This document shows, one piece after another, positions 26,646 through 34,702 of a DNA stretch of 64,000 nucleotides; positions within the stretch are counted from its first letter, which is position 1, and the number at the start of each line of letters is the position of its first letter. The stretch covers positions 744,001 to 808,000 of the forward strand of contig NZ_CP128187.1 in assembly GCF_035207705.1 (NCBI RefSeq), given 5' to 3'. This stretch comes from Maribacter sp. BPC-D8. GTDB taxonomy: Bacteria; Bacteroidota; Bacteroidia; Flavobacteriales; Flavobacteriaceae. Below the pieces are notes generated by a model. That model ran no database searches. It saw only the letters and a list, made by a program, of their open reading frames with translations, and was not told the origin of the DNA. Position numbers and translations under genes: made by a program.

Positions 26646-27179
26646 ATGCCAAATAAAATGAATAATCACGAATTGAAAGCAAAATTATTAGAATTTACTA
26701 TAAACGGAGTTAATAGCTTTTTAGAAGCCAACCCCGAACTTGTATTTTATGCATTTGCTTTTGACTGTAACACAGAAGAATGCGCAGAAGTACTTCTGTG
26801 TTTTAATACAGAGAAAGAATTTAGTAAAACCTTAGAGGAATATCAGAAAGGAAGATTCTCGCACCTTTATAAAAAGGAAGAAGAAGTATTTGATTTAAAA
26901 TTTAATACGGGAGATTGGGAATATCAAGATGTAGATGATATTTCATTAATGACGAGGAAAGAAATTGATACAATTTACAATAGTATACCAAGTGCCGACT
27001 TCAATGAATGGGAAGATTTTACAGAAAGTCTTATGCAACTATTTTGCGAAACGCTAATTGAATTTAGAAAAACTGAAACCTATAATCGCATACCAAAAAC
27101 TAAAGATTTCATTTCATTTTGTATTGACCATGACGAAGATTTTGAGCAAGCAATGAAACGCTTGAAAAAATATGAGTAG
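26646..27179 (+). CDS. DUF4303-like protein
   Basis: A 177-residue acidic cytosolic protein. FYAFAFDCNTEECAEVLLCFNTEK (about 30-53), followed by FSHLYKKEEE and LKFNTGDWEYQ, recalls DUF4303, a small domain often found beside SUKH-type immunity genes of polymorphic toxin systems. The C-terminus is helical (FTESLMQLFCETLIEF). No toxin gene lies nearby. A weak hairpin with T tail follows the stop (27180-27204), possibly a terminator. The family call is from memory of the pattern. Confidence 0.55.
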   Translation: MPNKMNNHELKAKLLEFTINGVNSFLEANPELVFYAFAFDCNTEECAEVLLCFNTEKEFSKTLEEYQKGRFSHLYKKEEEVFDLKFNTGDWEYQDVDDISLMTRKEIDTIYNSIPSADFNEWEDFTESLMQLFCETLIEFRKTETYNRIPKTKDFISFCIDHDEDFEQAMKRLKKYE

Positions 27180-27204
27180 AAAGCCGATTACAAATTTGGC
27201 TTTT
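27180..27204 (+). terminator. Possible weak terminator after the DUF4303-like gene
   Basis: AAAGCC (27180-27185) and GGCTTT (27198-27203), extended by G-T and A-T pairs to about 8 bp, overlap the end of the gene and are followed by a short T run. The stem is weak, so this is tentative. Confidence 0.3.
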
Positions 27205-27384
27205 AAAGTTTAGCTCGTTTAAGCCTAAATGGATGAGCATGGTGATTTTCTAACACTACCCTTATCATTAGGTCAATAGCGCGCAATTCTTGAGTTGAGA
27301 CCATTACAATGGCTTGCAAACAGGTAAGAAAATGACATTTCGATAAAGAAAAAGGATTAAATAAAGTAGTTTAAAATATAAAAA

Positions 27385-28086
27385 ATGAAACGAACTTTCA
27401 TCAATCAAATAGGAGCATCGAATAAATTTTGGACCATAGAACAACTTGAAGAAAAGTACCTAGTTCAATGGGGAAAAATTGGTACTGATGGTCGTAATAA
27501 TGAAAAGGAGTTTTCATCTTCAGCTCAATGCTTAAAAGAAATTGAAAAACTTATTAAGGAGAAAATTAATAAAGGATACACCGAAACTAACGACTTGACC
27601 AATATACCGGAAAAGCCGGTTTTGGAGTATAAACCTATGAACGATTATATATTTTGGGCAATCATCTCATCATTTAATTGGAAAAAGACTGGTGATGATG
27701 ATGCAGTTTTACGACCTGCCTTAAAAAGTTTAATTGCCATGACTGTTGACGATATTAAGCTGTTTGCTGAAATTCTTTCTGAAAAGCTATATAGCTTAGA
27801 TGGTCGTGCTTACGCTTCAAACATTGGTCCGGATTCTTTCACAAGCGAAACTGAGTTTTTCTCAACAGACTATTTTCTTTACGTTAGATGCTGCGTTATA
27901 GCAAACGGAAAAGAATACTATGAAAGTGTATTAGCAGATCCTACTCAAATGCCCGAAGAAATGGATTTTGAATCCTTACTATATTTAGCAAATGAAGCGT
28001 ATAACAAAAAGTTAAAGACCGAAGGTGAATTTATAGAGACAAAATTATCTTTTGAAACATATAGCAATGTGGAAAAGTGGAAATAA
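27385..28086 (+). CDS. WGR domain plus DUF4240 protein
   Basis: A 233-residue cytosolic protein. Residues about 8-60 are a WGR domain (FWTIEQLEEKYLVQWGKIG, then FSSSAQCLKEIEKLI), a putative nucleic-acid-binding module seen in PARPs and MolR-like proteins. Residues about 85-210 match DUF4240: FWAIISSFNWKKTGDDD near the start, then LYSLDGRAYA, FSTDYFLYVRCCVI and ESLLYLANEAY. WGR-DUF4240 combinations occur among immunity and adaptor genes in Bacteroidota. It has its own spacer on both sides. An inverted ACAAACTCCG motif follows the stop at 28088. Confidence 0.75.
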   Translation: MKRTFINQIGASNKFWTIEQLEEKYLVQWGKIGTDGRNNEKEFSSSAQCLKEIEKLIKEKINKGYTETNDLTNIPEKPVLEYKPMNDYIFWAIISSFNWKKTGDDDAVLRPALKSLIAMTVDDIKLFAEILSEKLYSLDGRAYASNIGPDSFTSETEFFSTDYFLYVRCCVIANGKEYYESVLADPTQMPEEMDFESLLYLANEAYNKKLKTEGEFIETKLSFETYSNVEKWK

Positions 28087-28167
28087 TACAAACTCCGCTA
28101 ACTACAGTGGGCATGATTATCAAATTCTAATTAATTGAAATTATTGTTACACGTAAATTTATAACTA

Positions 28168-28647
28168 ATGAACATTAAAGTATTTAAATATAAAAGCAAG
28201 TTCTCGTTCTGGGTATTCTTACCGGCAATTCTTTTTTTAGGGTTGTTTTTTTACTCGTACCTGTATAATGCCAATATCACTTATAAAGGAAGACATTTAC
28301 TCGAATACCCCAATAGTTACTACGTAACCGGTCTAATCGCTATCTTATTTCTTGCTTATGCAGTTTATAAATTAATAAAGCACAGAAAATCAATTCAAAA
28401 TAAGAACGATATCACCATTAGTGAGCATACGCTGTCTTTTCCTCATAAAAATACTGTTGCTAAAATTAACCTCAAAAAGGTAGATGAGCTATATTTTAAT
28501 GATGATTCAGATGATGATGAAGTATCTGTAATTCTCTATATAAATGACAGAAAAGATAGGTATGAGTTTTTTCTTGATTTTTTCGAATCCGTCGAAAAGT
28601 TTACTGAATTTAAAACCCACCTTGAAAAGATGTACGAACAGAAATAA
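28168..28647 (+). CDS. Hypothetical two-helix membrane protein
   Basis: A 159-residue protein with two transmembrane helices (about 13-33 and 50-68) and a C-terminal cytosolic domain that looks like a small beta-rich PH/GRAM-type fold (SEHTLSFPHKNTVAKINLKK, then a DDSDDDEVSVILYIN acidic patch). The DDSDDDE stretch is unusual. It is stand-alone in the island. No family is recognised with confidence. Confidence 0.55.
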   Translation: MNIKVFKYKSKFSFWVFLPAILFLGLFFYSYLYNANITYKGRHLLEYPNSYYVTGLIAILFLAYAVYKLIKHRKSIQNKNDITISEHTLSFPHKNTVAKINLKKVDELYFNDDSDDDEVSVILYINDRKDRYEFFLDFFESVEKFTEFKTHLEKMYEQK

Positions 28648-28879
28648 GTTCAGTTTAAAACGGTAAACATAAGTATAAAGCGTTTTAAATCTTATTCAAA
28701 ATAACAGTGTGGTTGAACAAGTAATTAAAGCTTCTGTGTACGTTCGGTAAGTCTGTCAAAAAAATTTATTCCATCATAATCAGATAAAAAATCTAGTAAA
28801 GTACTCAGGTGCAAGCGAAAGAATTTCTTATTGTTGTACTCCGTTTAATTAAGCTTTTTAATATTTAAAAATTATAAAA

Positions 28880-29542
28880 ATGAGATTTCTATTTCTATTC
28901 ATTGTACTACTATTTGGTGAAATATCTTTTGCACAAGAAACAAGCAAAGTAAAACTCACCGATTATATAAGAGAAATTCAAATTTGGGAGAAAGAAGAGA
29001 ACCATATGACGCTATCATTTTGGATTCCTAAAAGTTATTGGAAAATAGCTCTAGAAGACAATCCGCAAGTCCCGAAGGAAACTGTTGATCAATTGATTTC
29101 AACATTCGAAAATTACATATTTGTTTGTGGCTTAGACTTAGAAATAAATTTAGATGCTACAATGTCTTTTACTGATGAAGCTACTTTACGAAATTCAATG
29201 TCGATAGAAGATAGCGACGGAAATATATATCTACCGCTAACAAATGAACAGATATCAGTTGATGCTCAGCAAATGGCAGAAGCAATGAAGCCTATGTTCG
29301 CAAAAATGCTAGGTCAAATGGGAGAGGGAATGCATTTTTATTTTTTTGAAGTTAAAGATGAACAAAACAATGATATCATAGATGAATATCAAGAAGGTAA
29401 CTTCAGCATAAAACATTCAAATAATGAGTTTGCATATTCACTGCCATTGGTAACGTTAATGCCTGCTAAAAAATGCCCGGTAGATAATGCAGAGATGAAA
29501 GGTAATTGGAAATACTGTCCTTTTCATGGAAAGTCGCTCTAG
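28880..29542 (+). CDS. Hypothetical exported protein with C-terminal four-cysteine/histidine motif
   Basis: A 220-residue protein with a signal peptide (core FLFLFIVLLFG, end SFAQ). The mature part starts with a beta-rich region (IQIWEKEENHMTLSFWIPKSYW), has a methionine-rich helix (AEAMKPMFAKMLGQMGEGM at about 138-156), and ends in KKCPVDN, then KYCPFHGKSL, which resembles a zinc-ribbon end. A Cys/His metal site would be unusual for an exported protein. No family is recognised. It follows a 232-bp spacer containing ACTCCGTTT, the inverse of a motif repeated elsewhere in the island. Confidence 0.55.
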   Translation: MRFLFLFIVLLFGEISFAQETSKVKLTDYIREIQIWEKEENHMTLSFWIPKSYWKIALEDNPQVPKETVDQLISTFENYIFVCGLDLEINLDATMSFTDEATLRNSMSIEDSDGNIYLPLTNEQISVDAQQMAEAMKPMFAKMLGQMGEGMHFYFFEVKDEQNNDIIDEYQEGNFSIKHSNNEFAYSLPLVTLMPAKKCPVDNAEMKGNWKYCPFHGKSL

Positions 29543-29646
29543 AATCGAGTAAAGACAGATTTAAGTTTTAGTAAGTAATAATTCACTTTTAAGCATTATT
29601 TAAGGATTATTAAAAAATGTAAAAGGAATAAATAAAGTTTGAATAC

Positions 29647-30231
29647 ATGAATAATCATCTCCAAAAGTTTTCTGAAGTTTTAAATGATACAATCGATTAT
29701 TTTCTGCTTGGCGATATTAAGCTATTAAGAGATTACAAGAATAAAAAGGGACTTTCTAATGACTTAGCAACTGAGTTCACCACCAATGAGAGCGGCGATG
29801 AAATTGTAACAGAAGGGGTGTTGATACCTATGTCTAAAATAACAAACCAACCATATACTGTAATATTCAATGTGTTAGAAGGTATTTCTGAGTTTGAGAA
29901 TGAAGAAAATAATCTAATCTATAAAAAAGAGGGGTATATACTTAAAGTTGAAAACAACAAGGTAATTCTATTTACGTGGTGGATATTAAATGACTTTAGC
30001 GATGAAAAAGTTGAAGAGCTTTTTGAAAATCCTAAAAAGTGGAATAAGCCATTTGTTGAAGTTGAAAATGGATGGTACGACGTTGATGTTTTAGGCGGAT
30101 TTACAAAACAAAAATCTGAAGGTGAGTATTATTTTGAACCAACTTTAGAATTTAAGCTCACTTTGAGAGAGGAAAAAGGTGATTTCAAGGGTACTGTAAA
30201 TGAGTCATTTGAATTAGTAGATAATAAATAA
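29647..30231 (+). CDS. Hypothetical acidic protein
   Basis: A 194-residue, strongly acidic cytosolic protein without signal or membrane segment. It begins MNNHLQKFSEVLNDTIDYF. The middle has a beta-hairpin pair (PYTVIFNVLEGISEFENEEN, YILKVENNKVILFTWWIL). The end has GWYDVDVLGGF and a strand-rich tail (YYFEPTLEFKLTLREEKGDF). Size, charge and single-gene spacing resemble immunity proteins, but I match no specific Imm family. Confidence 0.55.
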   Translation: MNNHLQKFSEVLNDTIDYFLLGDIKLLRDYKNKKGLSNDLATEFTTNESGDEIVTEGVLIPMSKITNQPYTVIFNVLEGISEFENEENNLIYKKEGYILKVENNKVILFTWWILNDFSDEKVEELFENPKKWNKPFVEVENGWYDVDVLGGFTKQKSEGEYYFEPTLEFKLTLREEKGDFKGTVNESFELVDNK

Positions 30232-30268
30232 GAAACGAAACTAACTGCTAAAAGACATTTAAGAACTG

Positions 30269-30763
30269 TTGCAAAAAATTAAAAACATACTAGTAATTAT
30301 TGCGATGGCTATAGTTGTAATTCCGCTATGTATTCTTGCAATTCCGGTGATGCTGGCTGGTATTCCAATACATTATTTTCAGCGTAAAAACTTCGAGAAA
30401 AAGTATGGTGAATTTTTGATCGAAAATAATGGCAAGAATTTCTTCTGCTATAATAACAGAAAGAACTCAAAGCAATATCTAGAACAAAGTATTCTGCCTA
30501 ATCTTTCAGAAAGTATTGAAATCGTTTATTTAGATGGAAAAAGAATAGAATCGACATATGATTCTGGGTTTATATCAGAAGCCCTATACGGACTAAAACA
30601 TTATAATAAGTTTCCTCATTTAATGAAAATTCGCAATGGAAAATTAAGCGATACATCAATAAACAATCCGTTTTATGCCGTGTTAAATATGAACAAATCG
30701 AAAGTTGAGTTACTGAGTAAAATCAATCATTTTTTTGATATTAATTTCATAAAGAGTAATTAA
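30269..30763 (+). CDS. Hypothetical protein with one N-terminal membrane anchor
   Basis: A 164-residue protein. The first 35 residues are a long hydrophobic helix or hairpin (IIAMAIVVIPLCILAIPVML), followed by a soluble basic-to-neutral domain with FFCYNNRKNSKQYLEQ and IEIVYLDGKRIES. The start is TTG at 30269; no ATG precedes the helix in frame, so an unusual initiation codon is required. It lies 37 nt after the previous stop and 15 nt before the SUKH gene, the tightest spacing in the island, so the two may be co-transcribed. Confidence 0.55.
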   Translation: MQKIKNILVIIAMAIVVIPLCILAIPVMLAGIPIHYFQRKNFEKKYGEFLIENNGKNFFCYNNRKNSKQYLEQSILPNLSESIEIVYLDGKRIESTYDSGFISEALYGLKHYNKFPHLMKIRNGKLSDTSINNPFYAVLNMNKSKVELLSKINHFFDINFIKSN

Positions 30764-30778
30764 AATAGGAACCAACAG

Positions 30779-31312
30779 ATGGCAACTAAAAAAGAGTTTT
30801 ATAATAGATTAATAGCACTGAATGATGATTTCAGTTTTTTCTCTTCTGATAAAAAACCGGCAACCAAAGAAATGGTATCAGAGTATGCACAACAAAAAGA
30901 TATCAAATTCAATAATGATTTTATTGAGTTTTTGACCACTTATGGTGCAATGATATTAGAGGTTAAAGAAAATATTTGGAAAAGACCAGAACTACTAGAA
31001 ACAATACCAATGTGGGAATTTGGATATGGTTTTTTTGTTTACGGACTTTCGGTAGATGAGAATTTTCCTGAATGGTTATCTTATGAAGATAAATATGCAG
31101 AAACGGAGTTCAATGGCGACTTATCGATAGGGCAAATGTTTTTTAAACGAAGTGGTAATTTATACAGAGCTTATATTAACGATAATACCATTACTGTAGA
31201 GACAGACAAAGAAGGCACTGATAGGGAAGAATTTAAAGGTAATCTTTATGATTTTTTAATTGCCGAAGTTGATAAACTAGAAATGGATTATAAAGAGTAT
31301 TTGAAAAAATAA
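30779..31312 (+). CDS. SMI1/KNR4 (SUKH) family protein
   Basis: A 177-residue acidic cytosolic protein. The SUKH fold is indicated by VSEYAQQKDIKFNNDFIEFLTTYGA at about 30-55, then IPMWEFGYGFFVYGL and the C-terminal helix FLIAEVDKLEMDY. SUKH proteins act as immunity proteins against polymorphic nuclease toxins or as adaptors in eukaryotes and bacteria. Unlike the fragment at 19.4 kb this one is full length with an ATG start. No matching toxin gene is in the window. Confidence 0.7.
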   Translation: MATKKEFYNRLIALNDDFSFFSSDKKPATKEMVSEYAQQKDIKFNNDFIEFLTTYGAMILEVKENIWKRPELLETIPMWEFGYGFFVYGLSVDENFPEWLSYEDKYAETEFNGDLSIGQMFFKRSGNLYRAYINDNTITVETDKEGTDREEFKGNLYDFLIAEVDKLEMDYKEYLKK

Positions 31313-31314
31313 CA

Positions 31315-31333
31315 AAAAACGGAGTTTGATATT
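31315..31333. repeat. Island spacer repeat, direct copy 1
   Basis: AAAAACGGAGTTTGATATT occurs identically at 31315-31333 and 32221-32239, each time in a gene-free spacer, then diverges after 1-2 bases (TACAC versus TTACA). Confidence 0.6.
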
Positions 31334-31460
31334 ACACGAAATCATAATAATTGTAAGAATATAACTTTAGAAAATGTACAAGAATTTTAGCTTACAAAGC
31401 AGAAATCAAATGTATTTATAAACGTTGTAAATATTATAATATTTAGTTTACAATCGAAAA

Positions 31461-32120
31461 ATGGAAATTGACAAAATTATATCCGAAGTAGAAAGCTTAA
31501 TTGAAGTAGGAGAAAAAGAATTTCTGCAAATTGAGAAAACGACAAAGTATTATGATGATTCTGAATATTATATAGTTTATCACAAAGCAATTAAACTTCT
31601 GATAAATGAATATAGTAAAAAAACTGAATCATCAATTAATCAATTCTTTGAGAAAAGAATTCCGAAGTTATTCGACAATAGGGAGTGTGAGGGATGTTTG
31701 GTTCAGTTTGAAAATCTTAGAAGTGAAGATTTAGTTTTAAGATTACAAGCAAGCAAATATTTTAGAGGAAAGGCACTACAAGAAACAAATGGTTATAGGT
31801 CAATCTTATTTACACGACCAGATACTTTTGATAAATTAATAAAAGCTTTAAAAGAAGAAGCGAATGAGAAGGTATTGATTAATCTTATCATATGTATTGG
31901 TAGCGCACATAATAGATATTTCAATCATTTTCGTGTGTTTGAAAACCTTTCTCCTTTCTTTTTTCATAATAAGAGTGAAGTAAAATATTATACAATAATT
32001 TGGACTCGGTTTATTGAAGATGCAGGAAAAGCAGAAATTTTGAACATAATGAATAAGCAAAAACAATCTAAAAAAGTAACTGCAATTTTAAAGAAATACC
32101 TAAATGAAGGTTCAAATTAA
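31461..32120 (+). CDS. Hypothetical helical (HEAT-like) protein
   Basis: A 219-residue, largely alpha-helical cytosolic protein. The paired helices around SEDLVLRLQASKYFRGKALQ, FDKLIKALKEEANEKVLINL and KSEVKYYTIIWTRFIEDA look like HEAT-type repeats, as in many immunity proteins, and the protein ends in a basic tail (AILKKYLNEG). A short cysteine pair occurs in NRECEGC. No specific family is recognised. The surrounding DNA is visibly very A+T-rich. Confidence 0.5.
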   Translation: MEIDKIISEVESLIEVGEKEFLQIEKTTKYYDDSEYYIVYHKAIKLLINEYSKKTESSINQFFEKRIPKLFDNRECEGCLVQFENLRSEDLVLRLQASKYFRGKALQETNGYRSILFTRPDTFDKLIKALKEEANEKVLINLIICIGSAHNRYFNHFRVFENLSPFFFHNKSEVKYYTIIWTRFIEDAGKAEILNIMNKQKQSKKVTAILKKYLNEGSN

Positions 32121-32220
32121 AAAACACGGTAAAAAAAGTAATTTAATTATTATACAGTTTTAAGTTTTTTATAAATTTTCTATTCGTTTGACTAATTGGA
32201 ATGTTACATAAGCACTAAAT

Positions 32221-32239
32221 AAAAACGGAGTTTGATATT
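32221..32239. repeat. Island spacer repeat, direct copy 2
   Basis: Identical 19-mer to 31315-31333. It lies 17 nt before the start codon of the next gene, so it may hold transcription or translation signals or mark a cassette junction. Confidence 0.6.
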
Positions 32240-32256
32240 TTACAAAAAATACAAGT

Positions 32257-32922
32257 ATGAGTTATAGCGGATTAAAATGGTTGAAATTTAATTTTGTACT
32301 TCACCCAAATGAACTTAAAGAGGTTTTTAATGATTTAAATTACTTTATAGCTATAACAAATGCAAGGGTTAGCGAAGACTATCAAATACGAGATAAGACT
32401 TCAATATTTACGGATTACAAAGCATATTATGATAAAATAATTTCAGGAGTAGCATGGTCAAAAGAAGATTGGAAATTGGATATTTATACTCAAATAACTG
32501 ACAATCCTGAATTGGTAAATTATGAGGTTTTTGAGATAGAGGAAGACAATGAAATTAAGAGGTATAAAAGAGCTATACAGCTCGAGCCAGTGATTAATGT
32601 AGCTCCTTTTAATTTGACCGTACAAAATGAAAAATTAAGTGTTGTTTTTCATGATTCAACAAGAAACTCGAGCTTGGGTATTCAATTTAGTTATCCTAAA
32701 GAAATTCTCTATTTAAAAACGAATGAAGTGATGTTGACAGAACAGCTTTCTACTTTTCAATTGTACTCCGAATTAATCAAGCTAATTAAGAAAAAGTGTA
32801 AAAAAGCAAAAGCTATGAAAGAAGGGAAGGTGTTAAAGCCTAATTTTTGGATAAGCGAATTAGCAATAGCAGAAGTTAATAGTAATGTCAATTTGAAGAG
32901 CAACGATATAATTTTAGTTTAA
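32257..32922 (+). CDS. Hypothetical protein
   Basis: A 221-residue cytosolic protein with no signal peptide or membrane segment. The N-terminus MSYSGLKWLKFNFVLHPNELK and the later PVINVAPFNLTVQNEKLSVV suggest alternating strands and helices. A basic helix (IKLIKKKCKKAKAMKEGK at about 173-190) precedes a final FWISELAIAEV. I do not recognise a family. It lies between the second copy of the spacer 19-mer and a small membrane protein gene. Confidence 0.5.
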   Translation: MSYSGLKWLKFNFVLHPNELKEVFNDLNYFIAITNARVSEDYQIRDKTSIFTDYKAYYDKIISGVAWSKEDWKLDIYTQITDNPELVNYEVFEIEEDNEIKRYKRAIQLEPVINVAPFNLTVQNEKLSVVFHDSTRNSSLGIQFSYPKEILYLKTNEVMLTEQLSTFQLYSELIKLIKKKCKKAKAMKEGKVLKPNFWISELAIAEVNSNVNLKSNDIILV

Positions 32923-32997
32923 ATAAACAGTTATATCACCTCACTTGCCCGTAAAAATTCATTTGATACTTGTGGTTTGTGAAAATTGCAGATTATC

Positions 32998-33393
32998 ATG
33001 AAGAACATACTTAAAAAACTAAGCTGGTTAATACTTTATTTACTGTTCAATACGGTATTGTTTTTCATTGAGGTACGTATTTTATTTGATACTGAAGACT
33101 CAAGTAATAGTGGAGTTTCTGGATTTGATTCGATTGATGCTCTATTAGAAGGTTTTAATGCTTTTTTTGATGTTTTGCAAGGCGTAGCACTACTATTCTT
33201 TTTTTATGCATCTATAGCCTCTGCTATTTTTGCGTTACTATTATTTATTCCGATACAGATATATTTTATAAATCGGAAATTTAAAAACCATAGAAGAAAA
33301 TTTTTATACAGTTTATTGGCTTCTTTTGCTTTAGTAATATTGTTGAAATTGCCAAAGTATATTTGGATTTTTATAGAAATGACTTATTCGTAA
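32998..33393 (+). CDS. Hypothetical three-helix membrane protein
   Basis: A 131-residue protein with hydrophobic segments at about 9-27, 58-86 and 98-118, and an acidic serine-rich loop (DTEDSSNSGVSGFDSID) after the first helix. I start it at the ATG at 32998; a TTG four codons earlier is possible but unnecessary. No family is recognised. It is separate from its neighbours by 75 and 49 bp. Confidence 0.55.
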   Translation: MKNILKKLSWLILYLLFNTVLFFIEVRILFDTEDSSNSGVSGFDSIDALLEGFNAFFDVLQGVALLFFFYASIASAIFALLLFIPIQIYFINRKFKNHRRKFLYSLLASFALVILLKLPKYIWIFIEMTYS

Positions 33394-33442
33394 AACTGCT
33401 TCAGATTGTTTTTTAGTTTAACTTGTTAGCTAATACTGAAAG

Positions 33443-34027
33443 ATGAAATTAAAACTATTAGTAATCTTTACAATTTTCTTTTCGAATGCTTCTGTTTCGC
33501 AAGTAGAGGACACTATACATGGACGAGTAATTTCTTCCGTTACTAAATCTGCACCGGAAGGGGCAATTTATATTATAGAAAAAGGTTCAAGTAATGGAAC
33601 AATGGCAGATAGTACTGGTTTTTTTAAACTAGTCCCAATTAAGAAAAGGGAAAAGTATGATTTAGAAATTTCAGCGGGTTTTTACGGTATGCTTAATTAT
33701 AAATATTTATCTGAATGGACTAAAAGGAGCAAACCTAAATCTATAATTGTTTCAGCAACTTGTGACCTGGATAGTGTTATGCAAGATTGGAGAAAAACAG
33801 AAATTAAACTCTATATTATTGGCAGTATAGCTCCTATAGCAAATTCGAAATCTGATAATAGATTTGAAAAAAAATATAAATTAAAATATTTTGATTTTGG
33901 TTGTGAACCTTCGGAAGTTTATGAATGCATAGAAAAATATAATAGACGTGCATTTATGTTTTTGGATTTAAAGTATGAAAGTAAATGGAGAAAAAAAGTA
34001 CGTAAAGATGTAATTGGTTTGAACTAA
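33443..34027 (+). CDS. Exported protein with carboxypeptidase-regulatory-like domain
   Basis: A 194-residue protein with a signal peptide (LLVIFTIFFSNASVSQ). Residues about 25-70 form a CarboxypepD-reg-like Ig fold: DTIHGRVISSVTKSAPEGAI, then GSSNGTMADSTGFFKL. The C-terminal part includes FEKKYKLKYFDFGCEP and KYESKWRKKVRKDVIGLN, a signature I associate with a group of small flavobacterial exported proteins of unknown role. GTTAGC lies 13 nt before the start codon. Confidence 0.65.
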   Translation: MKLKLLVIFTIFFSNASVSQVEDTIHGRVISSVTKSAPEGAIYIIEKGSSNGTMADSTGFFKLVPIKKREKYDLEISAGFYGMLNYKYLSEWTKRSKPKSIIVSATCDLDSVMQDWRKTEIKLYIIGSIAPIANSKSDNRFEKKYKLKYFDFGCEPSEVYECIEKYNRRAFMFLDLKYESKWRKKVRKDVIGLN

Positions 34028-34135
34028 TATTTTTAGTAAAGATCTTTTAGATAAAAAATGGTTTTTATTGATTTGTCATTTGGAAACAACCCGTTTCAAA
34101 CTACGTACGGTTTTTCTTTTATTAAATAATTTAAA

Positions 34136-34621
34136 ATGAACATCACTCAAGACTGGAAAACGATAAGAACACATTTCAATAAGAGTTTCAGTTCAAATTT
34201 TCATATTTCTGTTGCATCTGTAGATGCAGAGAATAATCCGACAGTTACACCAATTGGTTCTTTGTTTCTGAATGATAATCAAACCGGATTTTATTTCGAA
34301 AAATTCCCGAAGAAACTACCGTTACATGCAAAAACGAATAAAAATGTTTGCCTACTTGGTGTGAATAGTAGTCGGTTCTTTTGGCTTGGAGCATTGTTCA
34401 AAGAAAAGTTTTCTGACTATCCAGCAATAAAATTATATGGTGAACTAGGCGAGAGAAGATTAGCGACCGAACAAGAAACAAAACGACTCAACCGCAGAAT
34501 GCGAATGACCAAAGGACTTAAAGGAAATACGTATTTATGGGGCAAGATGGATTATGTACGCGATATCAACTTCACTAAAGCAGAGAAAATAAACCTAGGT
34601 AAAATGACATCAAACTTATAA
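34136..34621 (+). CDS. Pyridoxamine 5'-phosphate oxidase-like (FMN-binding split barrel) protein
   Basis: A 161-residue flavin-binding split-barrel protein. FSSNFHISVASVDAENNPTVTPIG at residues 18-41 is the usual first hairpin that stacks on FMN, then GFYFEKFPKKLP and VCLLGVNSSRFFWLG, and the C-terminal ERRLATEQETKRLNRRMRMT helix. Such proteins bind FMN, F420 or haem, and the substrate is unknown. It is the last intact plus-strand gene of the island. Confidence 0.75.
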   Translation: MNITQDWKTIRTHFNKSFSSNFHISVASVDAENNPTVTPIGSLFLNDNQTGFYFEKFPKKLPLHAKTNKNVCLLGVNSSRFFWLGALFKEKFSDYPAIKLYGELGERRLATEQETKRLNRRMRMTKGLKGNTYLWGKMDYVRDINFTKAEKINLGKMTSNL

Positions 34622-34627
34622 TAAAAT

Positions 34628-34657
34628 CTCCCCTCCTTGGAGGGGATTAAGGGGTGG
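34628..34657. repeat. G/C-rich TCCCCTCC...GGAGGGG intergenic element
   Basis: CCCCTCCTTGGAGGGG forms a compact palindrome followed by ATTAAGGGGTGGG, much more G+C-rich than its surroundings. I recall this kind of sequence as a dispersed intergenic repeat in Bacteroidota. It could also serve as a transcription terminator for the flavin protein, but there is no T run. Confidence 0.45.
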
Positions 34658-34702
34658 GTAATTCGGATGTTGAATCACACCCATATTACAAGATTTCATT
34701 GA

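Noticed and set aside
17051..34621. A true integron cassette array
   Set aside because: No integrase is in the window, the GTTAGC signals do not match the attC core consensus, and no clear attC fold was identified by eye. Kept only as a lower-interest finding.
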